The notes: a model not told the origin generated them from the sequence alone. A stretch of DNA of 64,000 nucleotides from Goleter apudmare HA4340-LM2 (GCA_019359495.1 JAHHHF010000093.1:30134-94133), one strand, 5' to 3'. Numbered from the stretch's first letter, positions 9,125 to 18,779 are shown. Translations and numbers: made by a program.

Positions 9125-9910
9125 ATGCCCTCACCGTTTCCGGGAATGAATCCCTATTTAGAAGATCCTGAACTATGGCCAGAAGTTCATCATTGGATTA
9201 ATACTTTTATTGCTGAGTTATTAATCCCAAAATTACGCCCAAAATACAGAGTTGCAGTTGAAAAGCGGGTTTATCAAATGACAGATGGTAATTCTGTTTT
9301 AGTTGGTGTACCAGATGTAACTATAGGTAAATATAGAAAAACGACAGAACAAGAATCATCTAATCTTGCCGTAGCTTCACCACCAGCTAAACCCATAACA
9401 GTTAATATACCTATTCCAGAAGAAGTGCGGGAAAGTTACCTGGAGGTGCGCGAAGTTGGTACGGGGGAAGTGGTGACAGTTATTGAACTTCTCTCACCCA
9501 AAAATAAGCGGACTGGAGAAGGTAGAAAAGCCTACGATATTAAACGTCAACAAGTATTTGGTAGTTCCACTCATCTAGTAGAAATAGACTTGTTGCGTAG
9601 CGGCGAACCTATGCCAATTTTGGGTAATCAAATCTACTCTGATTATCGCATTTTGGTGAGTCGTAGTGAATTACGTCCACAAGCAGAATTATATGCTTTT
9701 AATTTACAACAAAAAATACCCAGTTTTGCCTTACCTCTACGTAAAGGTGATACAGAACCATTAGTAGATTTACAATCTGTAATTGAAGATTTATTCGACC
9801 GCGCTGGTTTTGATTTGGCGATAGATTACACTCGTGAACCAGTTCCGCCAATTGCAGAAGCAGATGTTGTTTGGGTGAATGAATTGTTAACAGAACAAGG
9901 TTTGCATTAA
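9125..9910 (+). CDS. DUF4058 family protein
   Basis: A 261-residue soluble protein starting MPSPFPGMNPYLEDPELWP, the hallmark of DUF4058, a family expanded in filamentous cyanobacteria and some planctomycetes. Further family features are VPDVTI, YLEVREVGTGEVVTVIELLSPKNK and VEIDLLRSGEPMP. The VIELLSPKNK...VEIDLLR arrangement recalls a PD-(D/E)xK nuclease fold core, but this is inference. It is monocistronic between a short opposite-strand gene and a repeat-rich spacer. Confidence 0.88.
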   Translation: MPSPFPGMNPYLEDPELWPEVHHWINTFIAELLIPKLRPKYRVAVEKRVYQMTDGNSVLVGVPDVTIGKYRKTTEQESSNLAVASPPAKPITVNIPIPEEVRESYLEVREVGTGEVVTVIELLSPKNKRTGEGRKAYDIKRQQVFGSSTHLVEIDLLRSGEPMPILGNQIYSDYRILVSRSELRPQAELYAFNLQQKIPSFALPLRKGDTEPLVDLQSVIEDLFDRAGFDLAIDYTREPVPPIAEADVVWVNELLTEQGLH

Positions 9911-9949
9911 TAGTTATCAGTTTGTTGGTATTAATCCTTAAGAGCATGT

Positions 9950-10145
9950 TTGAAAAGTTTTGGGCGAATATAATTTGCTACTACACAAACAAAGTCTGTC
10001 TGCGCGGACTAACACTAGGCATTTGAAACCCACGGAGGTGGGTTTTGTCTATGTAGCCAAGCCACTGCTTTGGGCGGGTTTCCCGACTTGTAGCAAGTGG
10101 CGCGCGATTTCTAATCGCTTTTCAAACCCACAACTAAATTAGTAT
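9950..10145. repeat. Composite dispersed repeats between DUF4058 and the toxin-antitoxin pair
   Basis: Contains a hairpin-forming AACCCACGGAGGTGGGTTTT (10026-10046) and an inverted copy of family C (GCCACTGCTTTGGGCGGG, then TTTCCCGACTTGTAGCAAG, 10060-10102). The flanking AATATAATTTGCTACTACAC and CAAAGTCTGTCTGCGCGGAC segments resemble common Nostocales intergenic repeats. An open frame of 60 codons crosses it but is repeat-derived. Confidence 0.65.
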
Positions 10146-10185
10146 ATAATGTATAATGTGATGTATACATTATTTAATATCAATT

Positions 10186-10443
10186 GTGTCGAGTAAAATT
10201 CGGAAGCAAATTTATATTGAACCACATCAAGAGTATCTACTAAAAGCGATCGCTCAACAAACAGGTGTCAGTGAAGCAGAGATTATTCGCCAAGCCATTG
10301 ACCTTCATCTGGGTAGAGTAACTGCACCCCAAACTGATCTCGCGCGTTGGGAAGCCGAAAAAGAATTTATTGCAGAAATTAAAACTAGACCTGCTCAACC
10401 GGGAGGTCGGGATTGGAAACGAGAAGACCTCTATGAACGGTAG
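10186..10443 (+). CDS. Ribbon-helix-helix antitoxin
   Basis: An 85-residue protein started by GTG at 10186. Residues 1-40 (IRKQIYIEPHQEYLLKAIA then GVSEAEIIRQAIDLHL) form a CopG/MetJ-type ribbon-helix-helix DNA-binding fold, and the charged C-terminal tail (WEAEKEFIAEIKTR) would bind the toxin. The stop codon overlaps the PIN-toxin start by 11 bases, which implies translational coupling. Upstream, GTATATAATGTATAATGTG and GTATACATTATTTAAT give TATA-rich inverted motifs at about 10142-10178 that could hold the promoter and an autoregulatory operator. Confidence 0.85.
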   Translation: MSSKIRKQIYIEPHQEYLLKAIAQQTGVSEAEIIRQAIDLHLGRVTAPQTDLARWEAEKEFIAEIKTRPAQPGGRDWKREDLYER

Positions 10444-10864
10444 GGTTTTTCTTGATACCAATATTCTCGTTTATATCTATGACCCACTGGATACCGGGAA
10501 ACAAGAATTGGCGATCGCCCTTACTGATCAATTGATTCGGTCTGGGAAAGCAGTAATTAGTACCCAAGTGATGGGAGAGTTTTTTATGGCGACAACCCGC
10601 ACTCGGCGATCGCTTTTGACTCCTGCTGAGGCGCTGGTACGAATGCGTAACTACTTGGGGGCTTGCCATGTTGTTGATATTACACGACTCATCACCTTAG
10701 AAGCAATTCGTGGTGTGGAAAGCCATCATTTTGGGTTTTGGGATGCACAAATTTGGGCGACAGCGCGACTCAACCAAATTGAAGAAGTTTATAGTGAGGA
10801 TTTTACAACGGGTTCTATTGTAGAGGGGGTAAAATTTACGAATCCTTTTGTAGGTGAAAGATAG
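10433..10864 (+). CDS. PIN-domain toxin (VapC-like)
   Basis: A 143-residue PIN-domain ribonuclease, the likely toxin of a type II pair. The ATG at 10433 overlaps the antitoxin stop. Acidic active-site residues are visible: Asp in VFLDTNILVY (about 7), Glu in VMGEFF (about 47) and Asp in FWDAQIWA (about 103). The first acidic site is followed by the usual hydrophobic strand. No transposase lies nearby. The call as toxin rests on fold, size and the overlapping RHH gene. Confidence 0.9.
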   Translation: MNGRVFLDTNILVYIYDPLDTGKQELAIALTDQLIRSGKAVISTQVMGEFFMATTRTRRSLLTPAEALVRMRNYLGACHVVDITRLITLEAIRGVESHHFGFWDAQIWATARLNQIEEVYSEDFTTGSIVEGVKFTNPFVGER

Positions 10865-10887
10865 GGAAAGGCAATAGGCAATAGTTC

Positions 10888-12270
10888 CTAAGGTTTTTTA
10901 ATCACTAAACAACCAGCTATTTGATCGTGCAGAGTTTGTCTTTTTTGAGTAAAGCCTACCATGAGGTAGCCTATACCCAAAGTTAGATAGGAAATAATCT
11001 TGCTAAGATGCCTAGCCAAAGCTTGACTGAAGGATATTTTATGACCATTCATATTTGTGACAATAATACCCAACGCCTTTTTGCCAATTGTTGCTTGTAA
11101 CGCAGAAGATTCCATAGCTGAACTGTAAACCGCAGCCATCAAAATGTACAAAAACATCCATAGGAATCCTGCTGTTTCATCATCCATTGGTTCGTTGGCA
11201 ACAAAAATCACAGCTGTAATAAAACTTGCAAATATCAAAATTACTTGATCGATTAAGTCTGCGGCTAACCTTCTCCAAAAACCTGCATATTCATAGTTTG
11301 CTAGTGGTTGAGGTGGATTTATAGGGAGAGGCTTTGGATCAATGAATGTAGGAGGTATATTTGTAGAAACAGGGTGCTCAATAACTGATAATCTCTGTAA
11401 TATTTCTTCAGTGTTTGCTGGTCTATGTCCAGCAAAACGTGCCATCATTTGATCGATTAAATCTGCTAGAGGAGGCGAAATATGAGGAGCATAATTCCGC
11501 CAACGTAACTCATCAGTATATGAATCATAAATTGTTGAGTCATTGGGTTCTTTACCTGTCAGCAGATACACAAATGTCCGTCCCAAAGCAAAAAAATCAG
11601 ATTGTGGTACTGCTTGACCATTTAATTGCTCTTGGGGTGTATAACCTACAGAAATAATTCCTGTTACTTGACCCTGTGGCTGTTTAGCCATGTAAGTGCC
11701 CGAAACTTGCCGCGCTGTGCCAAAATCGATGAGAGCTAGACCCCCTTCTGCTCTCAGCATAATATTAGAAGGCTTGATGTCTCGGTGAAAGAAGTTCTGG
11801 CTATGTACTTGTCGTAAAATATTTACTGCTTCAGTTAACCATTGGATGGCTAACTTTTGATCTATGGGGCGATTCTCACGTTTTCTGATATATTCTTGCA
11901 AATCCATCCCCTCAATTTTTTCCATCACCAAGCAGTGTAGTGGTTCTTGCCTATTCCTCGGAAAATAGATAAAGTAAGCGTTTGCTTCTACTTTAGGAAT
12001 CCCAGGATGATTTAAAAAGCTGAGAACTTCGGCTTCACGCTGAAATAATTCCACTGCTTTTTGTTGATTGTTGATCAGTACTTTGAGGACTTTCGGGATA
12101 TTATTTCGCGCTTCACTCACCTGATAAGTTTTACCGAAGCCACCCTCACCTAGTGTGTGCATCACTCGGTAACGACCTTCCAGTAACAGTTCTGAACCAC
12201 ATGCTTGACAAAACAGGAGGTTATCAGGATTTTGGGGTTGAGAACAAAGGGGATTTATGCAGAGGCTCAT
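10888..12270 (-). CDS. Serine/threonine protein kinase with zinc ribbon and RDD membrane domain
   Basis: A 460-residue Hanks-type kinase. The N-terminus is a zinc ribbon (CINPLCSQPQ...FCQACGSEL). The kinase domain (about 35-290) has the glycine loop LGEGGFGKTYQV, the Lys in PKVLKVL, the catalytic loop HRDIKPSN and the metal loop DFGTARQ. After a Pro-rich linker, residues 325-455 form an RDD membrane domain with three or four hydrophobic segments. Membrane tethering through RDD is thus likely. The gene stands alone between a PIN toxin (convergent) and prxQ, with a short spacer of about 190 bp towards the latter. Confidence 0.92.
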   Translation of the reverse strand: MSLCINPLCSQPQNPDNLLFCQACGSELLLEGRYRVMHTLGEGGFGKTYQVSEARNNIPKVLKVLINNQQKAVELFQREAEVLSFLNHPGIPKVEANAYFIYFPRNRQEPLHCLVMEKIEGMDLQEYIRKRENRPIDQKLAIQWLTEAVNILRQVHSQNFFHRDIKPSNIMLRAEGGLALIDFGTARQVSGTYMAKQPQGQVTGIISVGYTPQEQLNGQAVPQSDFFALGRTFVYLLTGKEPNDSTIYDSYTDELRWRNYAPHISPPLADLIDQMMARFAGHRPANTEEILQRLSVIEHPVSTNIPPTFIDPKPLPINPPQPLANYEYAGFWRRLAADLIDQVILIFASFITAVIFVANEPMDDETAGFLWMFLYILMAAVYSSAMESSALQATIGKKALGIIVTNMNGHKISFSQALARHLSKIISYLTLGIGYLMVGFTQKRQTLHDQIAGCLVIKKP

Positions 12271-12461
12271 CGCTTCAGCAAGTAAAATATTTATCTCATA
12301 GTTTAGCGTTACTGTTGTATTTCATAAATGAAATTTGTATTAAAAGCTTGCATATAGTTTTTTGCACTTCACAGAATTTACGGAAAATTCCACGAAGCAC
12401 AAAATGGCATATTAAAAGTAATTTTATTTAATCAAATCAGCCTTAACTCCTCTGGTGTTCT

Positions 12462-12953
12462 TTATGAAGAACTGGATTTGGCTGTCAATTCCTGTAATTT
12501 TGTTAAGACTTGTTGAGCGTGACCTTTAGCTTTCACATTGGGCCAAGCGTAAGCAATAATTTGATCTGGTGCAATGAGGAAAGTTGACCGCACAACGCCC
12601 ATGTATTCTTTACCCATAAACTTCTTCAATCGCCAAGCACCATAAGCTTCTGTAAGTAGATGTTCTGGATCACTCAGGAGAGTGATGGATAAGTCATGTT
12701 TACTGATAAATTTGCAGTGGGATTTACTGGAGTCTGGACTGACGCCTAAGATTTTGGCTCCTAGATAGCTGAACTGTTGATCTAACTCGGTAAAGTCTTT
12801 TGCTTCTGTGGTGCAACCAGGGGTGTCATCTTTCGGGTAAAAGTAGAGAACAATCCATTGACCAGTAAAATCATTCAAACTAAGAGGGTTTTCGTTTTGG
12901 TCAGGAGTAGAGAAATCAGGTGCAGGTTGTCCAGCTTGGGGTGTGTTGCTCAT
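12462..12953 (-). CDS. Peroxiredoxin Q / bacterioferritin comigratory protein
   Basis: A 163-residue thioredoxin-fold thiol peroxidase that reduces peroxides. The peroxidatic cysteine is in DDTPGCTTEAKDF (Cys47). The usual resolving cysteine five residues later (CTxEAC) is replaced by Lys. The only other cysteine is Cys80 in SKSHCKF. Some PrxQ proteins, such as that of Xylella, use a resolving cysteine in helix alpha-3 about 36 residues downstream, so Cys47-Cys80 is a plausible pair here. No signal peptide is seen. An unusual hairpin lies about 100 bp upstream of its start. Confidence 0.9.
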   Translation of the reverse strand: MSNTPQAGQPAPDFSTPDQNENPLSLNDFTGQWIVLYFYPKDDTPGCTTEAKDFTELDQQFSYLGAKILGVSPDSSKSHCKFISKHDLSITLLSDPEHLLTEAYGAWRLKKFMGKEYMGVVRSTFLIAPDQIIAYAWPNVKAKGHAQQVLTKLQELTAKSSSS

Positions 12954-13049
12954 CAGAGGAATTTACCAGATGCGATCGCCTCCAAATTTTACCTAGATTG
13001 GGCGATCGCAGCGCAATTCGTAATTCCTCTACCCCATTCCCCAGAAAAA

Positions 13050-13086
13050 ACCGACTGGCTGTATCGCACTGCCAGTCGGTGACTAT
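13050..13086 (-). terminator. Strong hairpin, intrinsic-terminator-like on the minus strand, upstream of prxQ
   Basis: ACCGACTGGC (13050-13059) pairs perfectly with GCCAGTCGGT (13071-13080) over an 11-nt loop. Read on the minus strand the stem is followed by TTTTTTC. On the plus strand a T-rich stretch (CTTTTT) follows after six bases. No annotated minus-strand gene ends here, so it could close a short untranslated RNA, act as a leader attenuator of prxQ, or serve antisense transcription. The rest of the gene-free 12954-13382 stretch shows two HIP1 sites and no open frame I can support. Confidence 0.6.
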
Positions 13087-13382
13087 CTTTTTAAAAGCAG
13101 GCATTAAAGTTCAGAAATTACCAAAGCTTACCTGAAAACCACTGCAATTAAGATTAGGGATTGTAGTGATCTGTCTAATTAACCTATTCTTAAGCCTGTA
13201 CCATATTTTTAGACAAGCTGTGTTTTATTCTTGGAACTTTTGCCTATAATTGGTAGATGCGATAGCCGTATTATGAATATTTGTATAGGTTTGGTGTTGA
13301 ACCTAGCTTGCTTACAAGTATAGCTTCACCGCTAAAACTTTCCAGGTGTTTGTTCCACTTTGTTAACTGGCTAAAAATTTCT

Positions 13383-13955
13383 ATGACTCCTCACGAAAGT
13401 GATGTTAAAGAGGCCCCTGCATCATCAAAAATATGGCGTAGTTGGCAGGAAAATCTAACTCTAGTGGCGATCGCTTTGTGTTTGGCATTCCTCATCCGGA
13501 CTTTTATTGCTGAACCTCGCTATATACCTTCAGACTCCATGCTACCCACCTTACACACAGGCGATCGCCTAGTGGTGGAAAAAATCTCCTACCGTTTTCA
13601 CTCTCCCACAACTGGGGATATTATTGTTTTTCAGCCACCTGAAGAATTGCAACGTCGAGGATATCCTCAAGACCAAGCTTTTATTAAGCGGGTGATTGGT
13701 GAACCGGGAGAAGTAGTCAATGTTTCTCAAGGCAAAGTTTACCTCAATGGTCAAGCCTTAAAAGAAGACTACATTGCTGAACCACCCAATAATCCTTATC
13801 CACCAGTGAAAGTACCTGAAAACGAATTTTTCGTCATGGGAGACAATCGCAACGATAGTAATGACTCCCGTTACTGGGGCTTTTTACCGAGAAAAAATAT
13901 TATTGGTCGTGCCACATTTCGCTTTTGGCCTCTTGATCGCATTGGGTTTATTTAA
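13383..13955 (+). CDS. lepB: Signal peptidase I
   Basis: Membrane-bound type I signal peptidase that cleaves export signals. From the ATG at 13383 it has 190 residues. The longer frame from 13281 adds 34 residues that do not look conserved. One transmembrane helix (LTLVAIALCLAFLIRTFI, about 25-42) precedes the catalytic Ser in IPSDSMLPTL (Ser52) and the general-base Lys in FIKRVIGEPGE (Lys102). GDNRNDSNDSRYWG is the conserved C-terminal box. A terminator hairpin closes the gene. Confidence 0.95.
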   Translation: MTPHESDVKEAPASSKIWRSWQENLTLVAIALCLAFLIRTFIAEPRYIPSDSMLPTLHTGDRLVVEKISYRFHSPTTGDIIVFQPPEELQRRGYPQDQAFIKRVIGEPGEVVNVSQGKVYLNGQALKEDYIAEPPNNPYPPVKVPENEFFVMGDNRNDSNDSRYWGFLPRKNIIGRATFRFWPLDRIGFI

Positions 13956-13963
13956 AGCTAATT

Positions 13964-13986
13964 AAGTGGGCATTGCCCACTTTTTT
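13964..13986 (+). terminator. Intrinsic terminator of lepB
   Basis: AAGTGGGC and GCCCACTT form an 8-bp stem around the loop ATT, ending in TTTTTT, 8 bases after the lepB stop codon. Confidence 0.88.
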
Positions 13987-14115
13987 GATTAGTCTTTAGA
14001 TCAATGAAACACCCACTATTGTGAGAGCAGCAGTATTTTATAGATAACTTCCAGAAACAGATTTAAAGACTGAATGCCTGCTAATTTTGATGCACAGGCG
14101 ATTTTTGGCAAAATT

Positions 14116-14304
14116 CTAGCCCTTTAAGGCCTTTTGAAAGTTGCGTCGATAGGATTTATTAGCAATAAATAAAGCAGGCCACAACAAAGATAAGCCAATA
14201 CGATTGGGTAAAGTGTGACTGAAATTAGTCCGGTTAAACCCACGCCAAAATCTCCAACCACCATACCCGTAAGCAGCAACCAACAAAAAAATAATGAATT
14301 CCAT
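14116..14304 (-). CDS. Small membrane protein of unknown function
   Basis: A 62-residue protein from the ATG at 14304 (an ATG three codons upstream is also possible). It has an N-terminal transmembrane segment (MEFIIFLLVAAYGYGGW), a basic middle (RFWRGFNRTNF) and a second hydrophobic stretch (GLSLLWPALFIANKSYRR). The pattern looks like a conserved short cyanobacterial membrane protein. I cannot assign a function. Confidence 0.6.
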   Translation of the reverse strand: MEFIIFLLVAAYGYGGWRFWRGFNRTNFSHTLPNRIGLSLLWPALFIANKSYRRNFQKALKG

Positions 14305-14766
14305 TACTATCAACTCCGTAAGTAACTGACAAAATTTGTCTTAGGTATTTTTACTTCATTCCAGTAGCTGATAACCAAAACTGAGAAATTACGACTAAAG
14401 TCATCAGCTTCTGGTATATGAGTAACTTCATAACAGATTCTCATATTCCAGTCTAGAGCAGCCCCTTGCATCGTAGCTAGTTCTTAGTTAGTTAAGATCA
14501 GAAACATACCCTAGTACCTGCGGAAAGCCGCTTTGCATCTACAAAATTGAAAATGCATACAGCGTCAGCGTTTTGCTGATTTGGAATAAGTGTTTCATTG
14601 AAGCCGCGCTGTACTAGTGTGATGAGTAATTCACTCATCCTTCATCAGATGCATCTTGTGGAAGTTACTCAAATATCAACATCCATAGGAGACTAATAGT
14701 AAGAAGAACACAACGTGTCTCATGGGTTGTGATGCAGCAAAAGCTGCAAATAGCTAAGGAGGATTT
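14305..14766. other. Long leader region upstream of the nucleotidyltransferase gene
   Basis: About 460 bases without a gene. CAGCGTCAGCGTTTTGCTG forms a short hairpin near 14560-14579. The end carries AAGGAGGATTTATG, a strong ribosome-binding site (AGGAGG at 14758-14763) for the gene at 14767. I see no conserved regulatory element that I can name. Confidence 0.4.
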
Positions 14767-17295
14767 ATGCGTGCAGTGCTAATGGCTGGCGGTTCGGGAA
14801 CGCGGCTGCGCCCGCTAACTTGCGATTTACCCAAACCGATGGTGCCTATCCTAAATCGACCAATTGCGGAACACATCATCAATCTCCTCAAAAGACATCA
14901 AATCACAGAAGTTGTTGCCACATTGCATTATTTACCTGATGTCCTACGAGACTACTTTCAAGATGGCAGCGATTTTGGTGTACAGATGACCTATGCTGTT
15001 GAGGAAGACCAACCCCTCGGTACGGCTGGCTGTGTCAAAAATATTGCCGAACTGCTTGATGAAACTTTTTTAGTCATTAGCGGCGATAGTATAACAGATT
15101 TTGACCTGACCGCAGCAATTGAATTTCATAAACAAAAACAGTCAAAAGCTACCCTAATTTTAACCCGTGTCCCCAACCCAATTGAATTTGGGGTGGTAAT
15201 TACTGATGCCGAAGGTAAAATTCGGCGATTTTTAGAAAAACCCTCTACTAGTGAAATTTTTTCTGATACCGTCAACACTGGTACTTACATCCTGGAACCA
15301 GAAGTTTTGGAATATCTATCAGCTAACACTGAATGTGACTTTTCCAAAGACTTGTTTCCCCTACTATTGGCAAAGGATGAGCCGATGTATGGTTACGTAG
15401 CCCAGGGATACTGGTGTGACGTTGGTCATTTAGACGCCTATCGTGAGGCACAGTATGATGGTTTAGAGCAGAAAGTCCAACTCGAATTTGCTTATAGAGA
15501 AGTTTCTTCTGGGTTATGGGTAGGACAAAATACTTATATCGACCCTACAGCTACAATTGAAACGCCATCGATTATCGGTGACAATTGCCGTATTGGGGCG
15601 AGAGTCCAAATTGAAGCCGGAACTATCATTGGAGATAATGTCACCGTTGGTGCTGATGCTAATTTGAAACGTCCTATTGTGTGGAATGGGGCAATTATTG
15701 GTGATGAAGCACATTTAAGCGCCTGCGTAATTTCTCGTGGGACTCGTGTAGACCGCCGCGCCCATGTTTTAGAAGCAGCTGTAGTTGGTTCCCTATCTAC
15801 GGTGGGGGAAGAAGCCCAAATTAGCCCTGGTGTGCGTGTTTGGCCTAGTAAAAAGATTGAATCAGGGGCAATTTTAAATATTAACTTGATTTGGGGCAAC
15901 ACCGCGCAGCGAAATTTATTTGGGCAACGTGGTGTACAAGGATTAGCTAACATTGACATCACGCCAGAATTTGCCGTGAAGTTGGGAGCTGCTTATGGTT
16001 CGACTTTGAAACCAGCTTCTAAGGTAACGGTTTCCCGCGACCAACGTAATGTCTCGCGGATGGTGACGCGATCGCTGATTGCAGGTTTAATGTCCGTAGG
16101 TGTGGATATCCAAAACCTCGATGCTACAGCTATCCCCATTGCGCGGACTGTAATACCCACAATGTCGGTGGCTGGAGGGATTCATGTACGAGTACATCCT
16201 GATCGCCCAGATTATATCCTAATTGAATTTATGGATGCCAAGGGGATTAATATCTCCAAAGCCCAGGAAAAGAAAATTGAAGGGGCTTACTTTAAGGAAG
16301 ATATGCGGCGGGCCCTGACTCATGAAATTGGTGATGTCGCTTACCCCAGCCAAGTCATTGACCGTTACTGCACAGCCTTTGAGAAGCTGTTACATGTGGC
16401 TACCCTCAGCAACAGTCGGGCAAAAGTCGTAATTGACTATGTCTACGCCGTCTCAGGGGCAGTGTTACCCCAAATGTTAGATAAATTCGGTGCTGATGCT
16501 GTAGTACTCAATGCCAGTCTGAATAAAAATGCTGTGACTACAACAGACCGTGAAGGACTACTAACTCAATTAGGTCATGTAGTTGAGGCGCTAAAGGCTA
16601 ACTTTGGCGTCCAGGTTTCAGCTAATGGGGAACAATTGATTTTAGTTGATGAGTCAGGCTTCCCGATTCGTGGGGAAATGTTAACAGCCCTGATGGTAGA
16701 CATGATATTAACATCTAACCCCAGAGGCACAGTAGTAGTGCCAGTTCATGCTACCAGCGCTGTCGAACAAGTCGCCCGTCGTCACGATGGCAAAGTGATT
16801 CGCACCAAAGCTAATCCCACAGCTTTGATGGAGGCTTGTCAAAAAAATCCCAATGTGGTGCTAGGCGGTAGTGGAGATACTGGGTTTATATTCCCACAAT
16901 TGCATCCGGGATTTGATTCGATGTTCTGCATTGCCAAGATTATTGAAATGTTGACCATCCAAGAGCGATCGCTGGCTACTGTGCGATCGGAATTACCCCG
17001 TGTAATTCATAAAAATTATACCGTACGCTGTCCTTGGTCAGCTAAAGGCGCACTCATGCGTTACTTGGTAGAAACTCACCCAGCCCAAAATCTCGAACTC
17101 ATTGACGGGGTAAAAATTTGTCAGCCCTATGATGATAGTTGGTTGTTAGTTTTGCCAGATGCTAGTGAACCACTAGTACATCTGTATGCAAATAGTAATG
17201 ATCGTGATTGGGTCGATGAAACTGTCAGAGACTACCGCACCCGTGTCCAAAGCTTTGTGGAGAGACAACAAGAATATCATCCGGCGGAAGTGTGA
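14767..17295 (+). CDS. Mannose-1-phosphate guanylyltransferase-like nucleotidyltransferase fused to a degenerate phosphomannomutase domain
   Basis: An 842-residue three-part protein. Residues 1-235 are a nucleotidyltransferase with [27 protein letters not shown] and GDSITDFDL, fit to make NDP-sugars such as GDP-mannose. Residues 255-370 are left-handed beta-helix hexapeptide repeats ([17 protein letters not shown]). Residues 385-835 follow the phosphohexomutase fold but lack its key motifs: no TASHNP phosphoserine loop ([11 protein letters not shown] is there instead), no DGDGDR metal loop (LVDESGFPI), and a changed phosphate loop ([11 protein letters not shown]). This fusion is a known cyanobacterial and actinobacterial architecture. 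The last domain is probably non-catalytic or regulatory. Confidence 0.85.
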   Translation: MRAVLMAGGSGTRLRPLTCDLPKPMVPILNRPIAEHIINLLKRHQITEVVATLHYLPDVLRDYFQDGSDFGVQMTYAVEEDQPLGTAGCVKNIAELLDETFLVISGDSITDFDLTAAIEFHKQKQSKATLILTRVPNPIEFGVVITDAEGKIRRFLEKPSTSEIFSDTVNTGTYILEPEVLEYLSANTECDFSKDLFPLLLAKDEPMYGYVAQGYWCDVGHLDAYREAQYDGLEQKVQLEFAYREVSSGLWVGQNTYIDPTATIETPSIIGDNCRIGARVQIEAGTIIGDNVTVGADANLKRPIVWNGAIIGDEAHLSACVISRGTRVDRRAHVLEAAVVGSLSTVGEEAQISPGVRVWPSKKIESGAILNINLIWGNTAQRNLFGQRGVQGLANIDITPEFAVKLGAAYGSTLKPASKVTVSRDQRNVSRMVTRSLIAGLMSVGVDIQNLDATAIPIARTVIPTMSVAGGIHVRVHPDRPDYILIEFMDAKGINISKAQEKKIEGAYFKEDMRRALTHEIGDVAYPSQVIDRYCTAFEKLLHVATLSNSRAKVVIDYVYAVSGAVLPQMLDKFGADAVVLNASLNKNAVTTTDREGLLTQLGHVVEALKANFGVQVSANGEQLILVDESGFPIRGEMLTALMVDMILTSNPRGTVVVPVHATSAVEQVARRHDGKVIRTKANPTALMEACQKNPNVVLGGSGDTGFIFPQLHPGFDSMFCIAKIIEMLTIQERSLATVRSELPRVIHKNYTVRCPWSAKGALMRYLVETHPAQNLELIDGVKICQPYDDSWLLVLPDASEPLVHLYANSNDRDWVDETVRDYRTRVQSFVERQQEYHPAEV

Positions 17296-17423
17296 CTGCT
17301 AACTGCTAGTGGCTGCTACTAGCTACTAGCCAATAATTGACCATGTGGCAAATAACCTCAAAACTGGCGTGAATCATCGGCCAGATGAATTTTTAGCCAC
17401 ATCAGAACAAATATAAAAGTAAG

Positions 17424-17482
17424 TTTCCATCAGTCTTATGGGGCGAGACACCCACCCTATGAGGCTGATGGAAAATTTTTTT
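17424..17482 (+). terminator. Long-stem terminator downstream of the nucleotidyltransferase gene
   Basis: TTTCCATCAG (17424-17433) pairs perfectly with CTGATGGAAA (17465-17474). Inside it TCTTATGGGG pairs with CCCTATGAGG with three G-T pairs, giving an almost continuous 20-bp stem over an 11-nt loop. A run of seven Ts follows. It lies about 130 bases after the stop codon. The rest of 17296-17606 shows nothing else. Confidence 0.85.
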
Positions 17483-17606
17483 AGTCAGAATGTAGAAACA
17501 CCATGTTATTCATAATATAATCTCTACTTAACCTAGAGTTAACCTTTTGTCTTCACAAATCAGGAGCTTCATCCAACCCATGACAAACAGAAGGTCAAAA
17601 ATCTAG

Positions 17607-18392
17607 ATGCATCTGCCTTGTTTGGCGGAAAAATTAACAATTTTTATTGATTCACTGGGAGTTGGAAAACAAACTATGCAATCAAATTTATCTATCTCTC
17701 CTATCTTCCGATTGTTTAAAAGTTTGCGAACAACCATACTTAGAGTTGTTTTACCAAGCAGCTTGTTTTTGATATTGATACAAGTTGTATGTAAGATTAA
17801 AGGTATTCCTTTCGCTCAATTAGTAATAGATGCTAATGCAGCTGCTCAACTCCCTGCATATACAGGGATGATCTCTATGCTGGGCATATTCTTTTGGTGT
17901 ACATCAGCCGCAATTTCTATATTTATTTCCTATGTCATGAAGAAAATTCGGGGATTAGAATCTAGGAAATGGTCAAGATTTTTACTATTCTCTGGTTGCA
18001 TAACACTAATGTTGGTTTTTGATGATTTATTTCAAATTCATGAATATTATTACTATCCTTTTATAGATTTAAATGCTGTGGAAAATCCTGTATTTGTCAG
18101 GAATTTTTGGGAATCAGTGTTTTTTAGTATTTATATAGTGTTGATTTTAATTTATTTATTTAAGTTTAAATCTTTATTCAAAAAGACTAATTATTCTATT
18201 TTATTTTTATCACTTTTATTTTTTGCAATTTCAATCATAGTTGATGTAGGCACTCCAGATGAAATGTTCCTACACAACACAATCGAAGAAGGCTCTAAGT
18301 TTTTAGGAATTGTCGTTTGGTTTAGCTATTTTTTGGATTGTAGTTACCAGCAAATTCAGAAATTGATTTTTAATATCAACTCTGATTTATAG
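17607..18392 (+). CDS. Multi-pass membrane protein of unknown function
   Basis: A 261-residue hydrophobic protein with about six membrane segments. Conserved-looking polar residues sit at segment ends: DDLFQIHEYYY (about 132-142), DVGTPDEM (about 213) and HNTIEEGSKFLGIVVWFSYF near the C-terminus. Asp/His/Glu clusters of this kind occur in membrane-embedded metallo-hydrolases and in ion-coupled transporters, but I do not recognise the family. It may start at the internal ATG at 17676. A+T content is higher than in its neighbours, which may reflect membrane composition or transfer. Confidence 0.75.
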   Translation: MHLPCLAEKLTIFIDSLGVGKQTMQSNLSISPIFRLFKSLRTTILRVVLPSSLFLILIQVVCKIKGIPFAQLVIDANAAAQLPAYTGMISMLGIFFWCTSAAISIFISYVMKKIRGLESRKWSRFLLFSGCITLMLVFDDLFQIHEYYYYPFIDLNAVENPVFVRNFWESVFFSIYIVLILIYLFKFKSLFKKTNYSILFLSLLFFAISIIVDVGTPDEMFLHNTIEEGSKFLGIVVWFSYFLDCSYQQIQKLIFNINSDL

Positions 18393-18779
18393 CAATCCAG
18401 CATTCTAGAATTTATCTCTCACAACTAGTAGATATCGACCGCATTTAATTATGCATTGACCGAAAGCTTTAGTAGAGGCCTAGGGCTTTTTCCCCAAGGG
18501 TGCAGCCGTACTCGTGACAGAGAAGCAAGCTGTGAAGTAATGCAGATTTACCAATTACATGAGGGTGTTTATCTCTTCTAAGATGCCTCACCCAGGTTTG
18601 CTAGTCTGGACATAAACTACATAAATTCCCCAGTTTTTGGTAAAAAATGCCAAATTTTAGGAAAATACTCTACTTTGCTCATTTCATGCTTGGGTGAGAT
18701 AGCAGAGAGAAAATTGACAGGCGATCGCCAAAGCGGTATACCATATTTCAGAATGCATCTTACTACCAGCTTTTATTTT
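18393..18779. other. Gene-free spacer before the CcbP-like gene
   Basis: 387 bases with no gene, terminator or repeat that I can support. There is a C+T-rich GGGCTTTTTCCCC stretch near 18482 and one HIP1 site. An open frame running in from 18675 is an upstream extension of the next gene without a convincing start. Confidence 0.4.
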
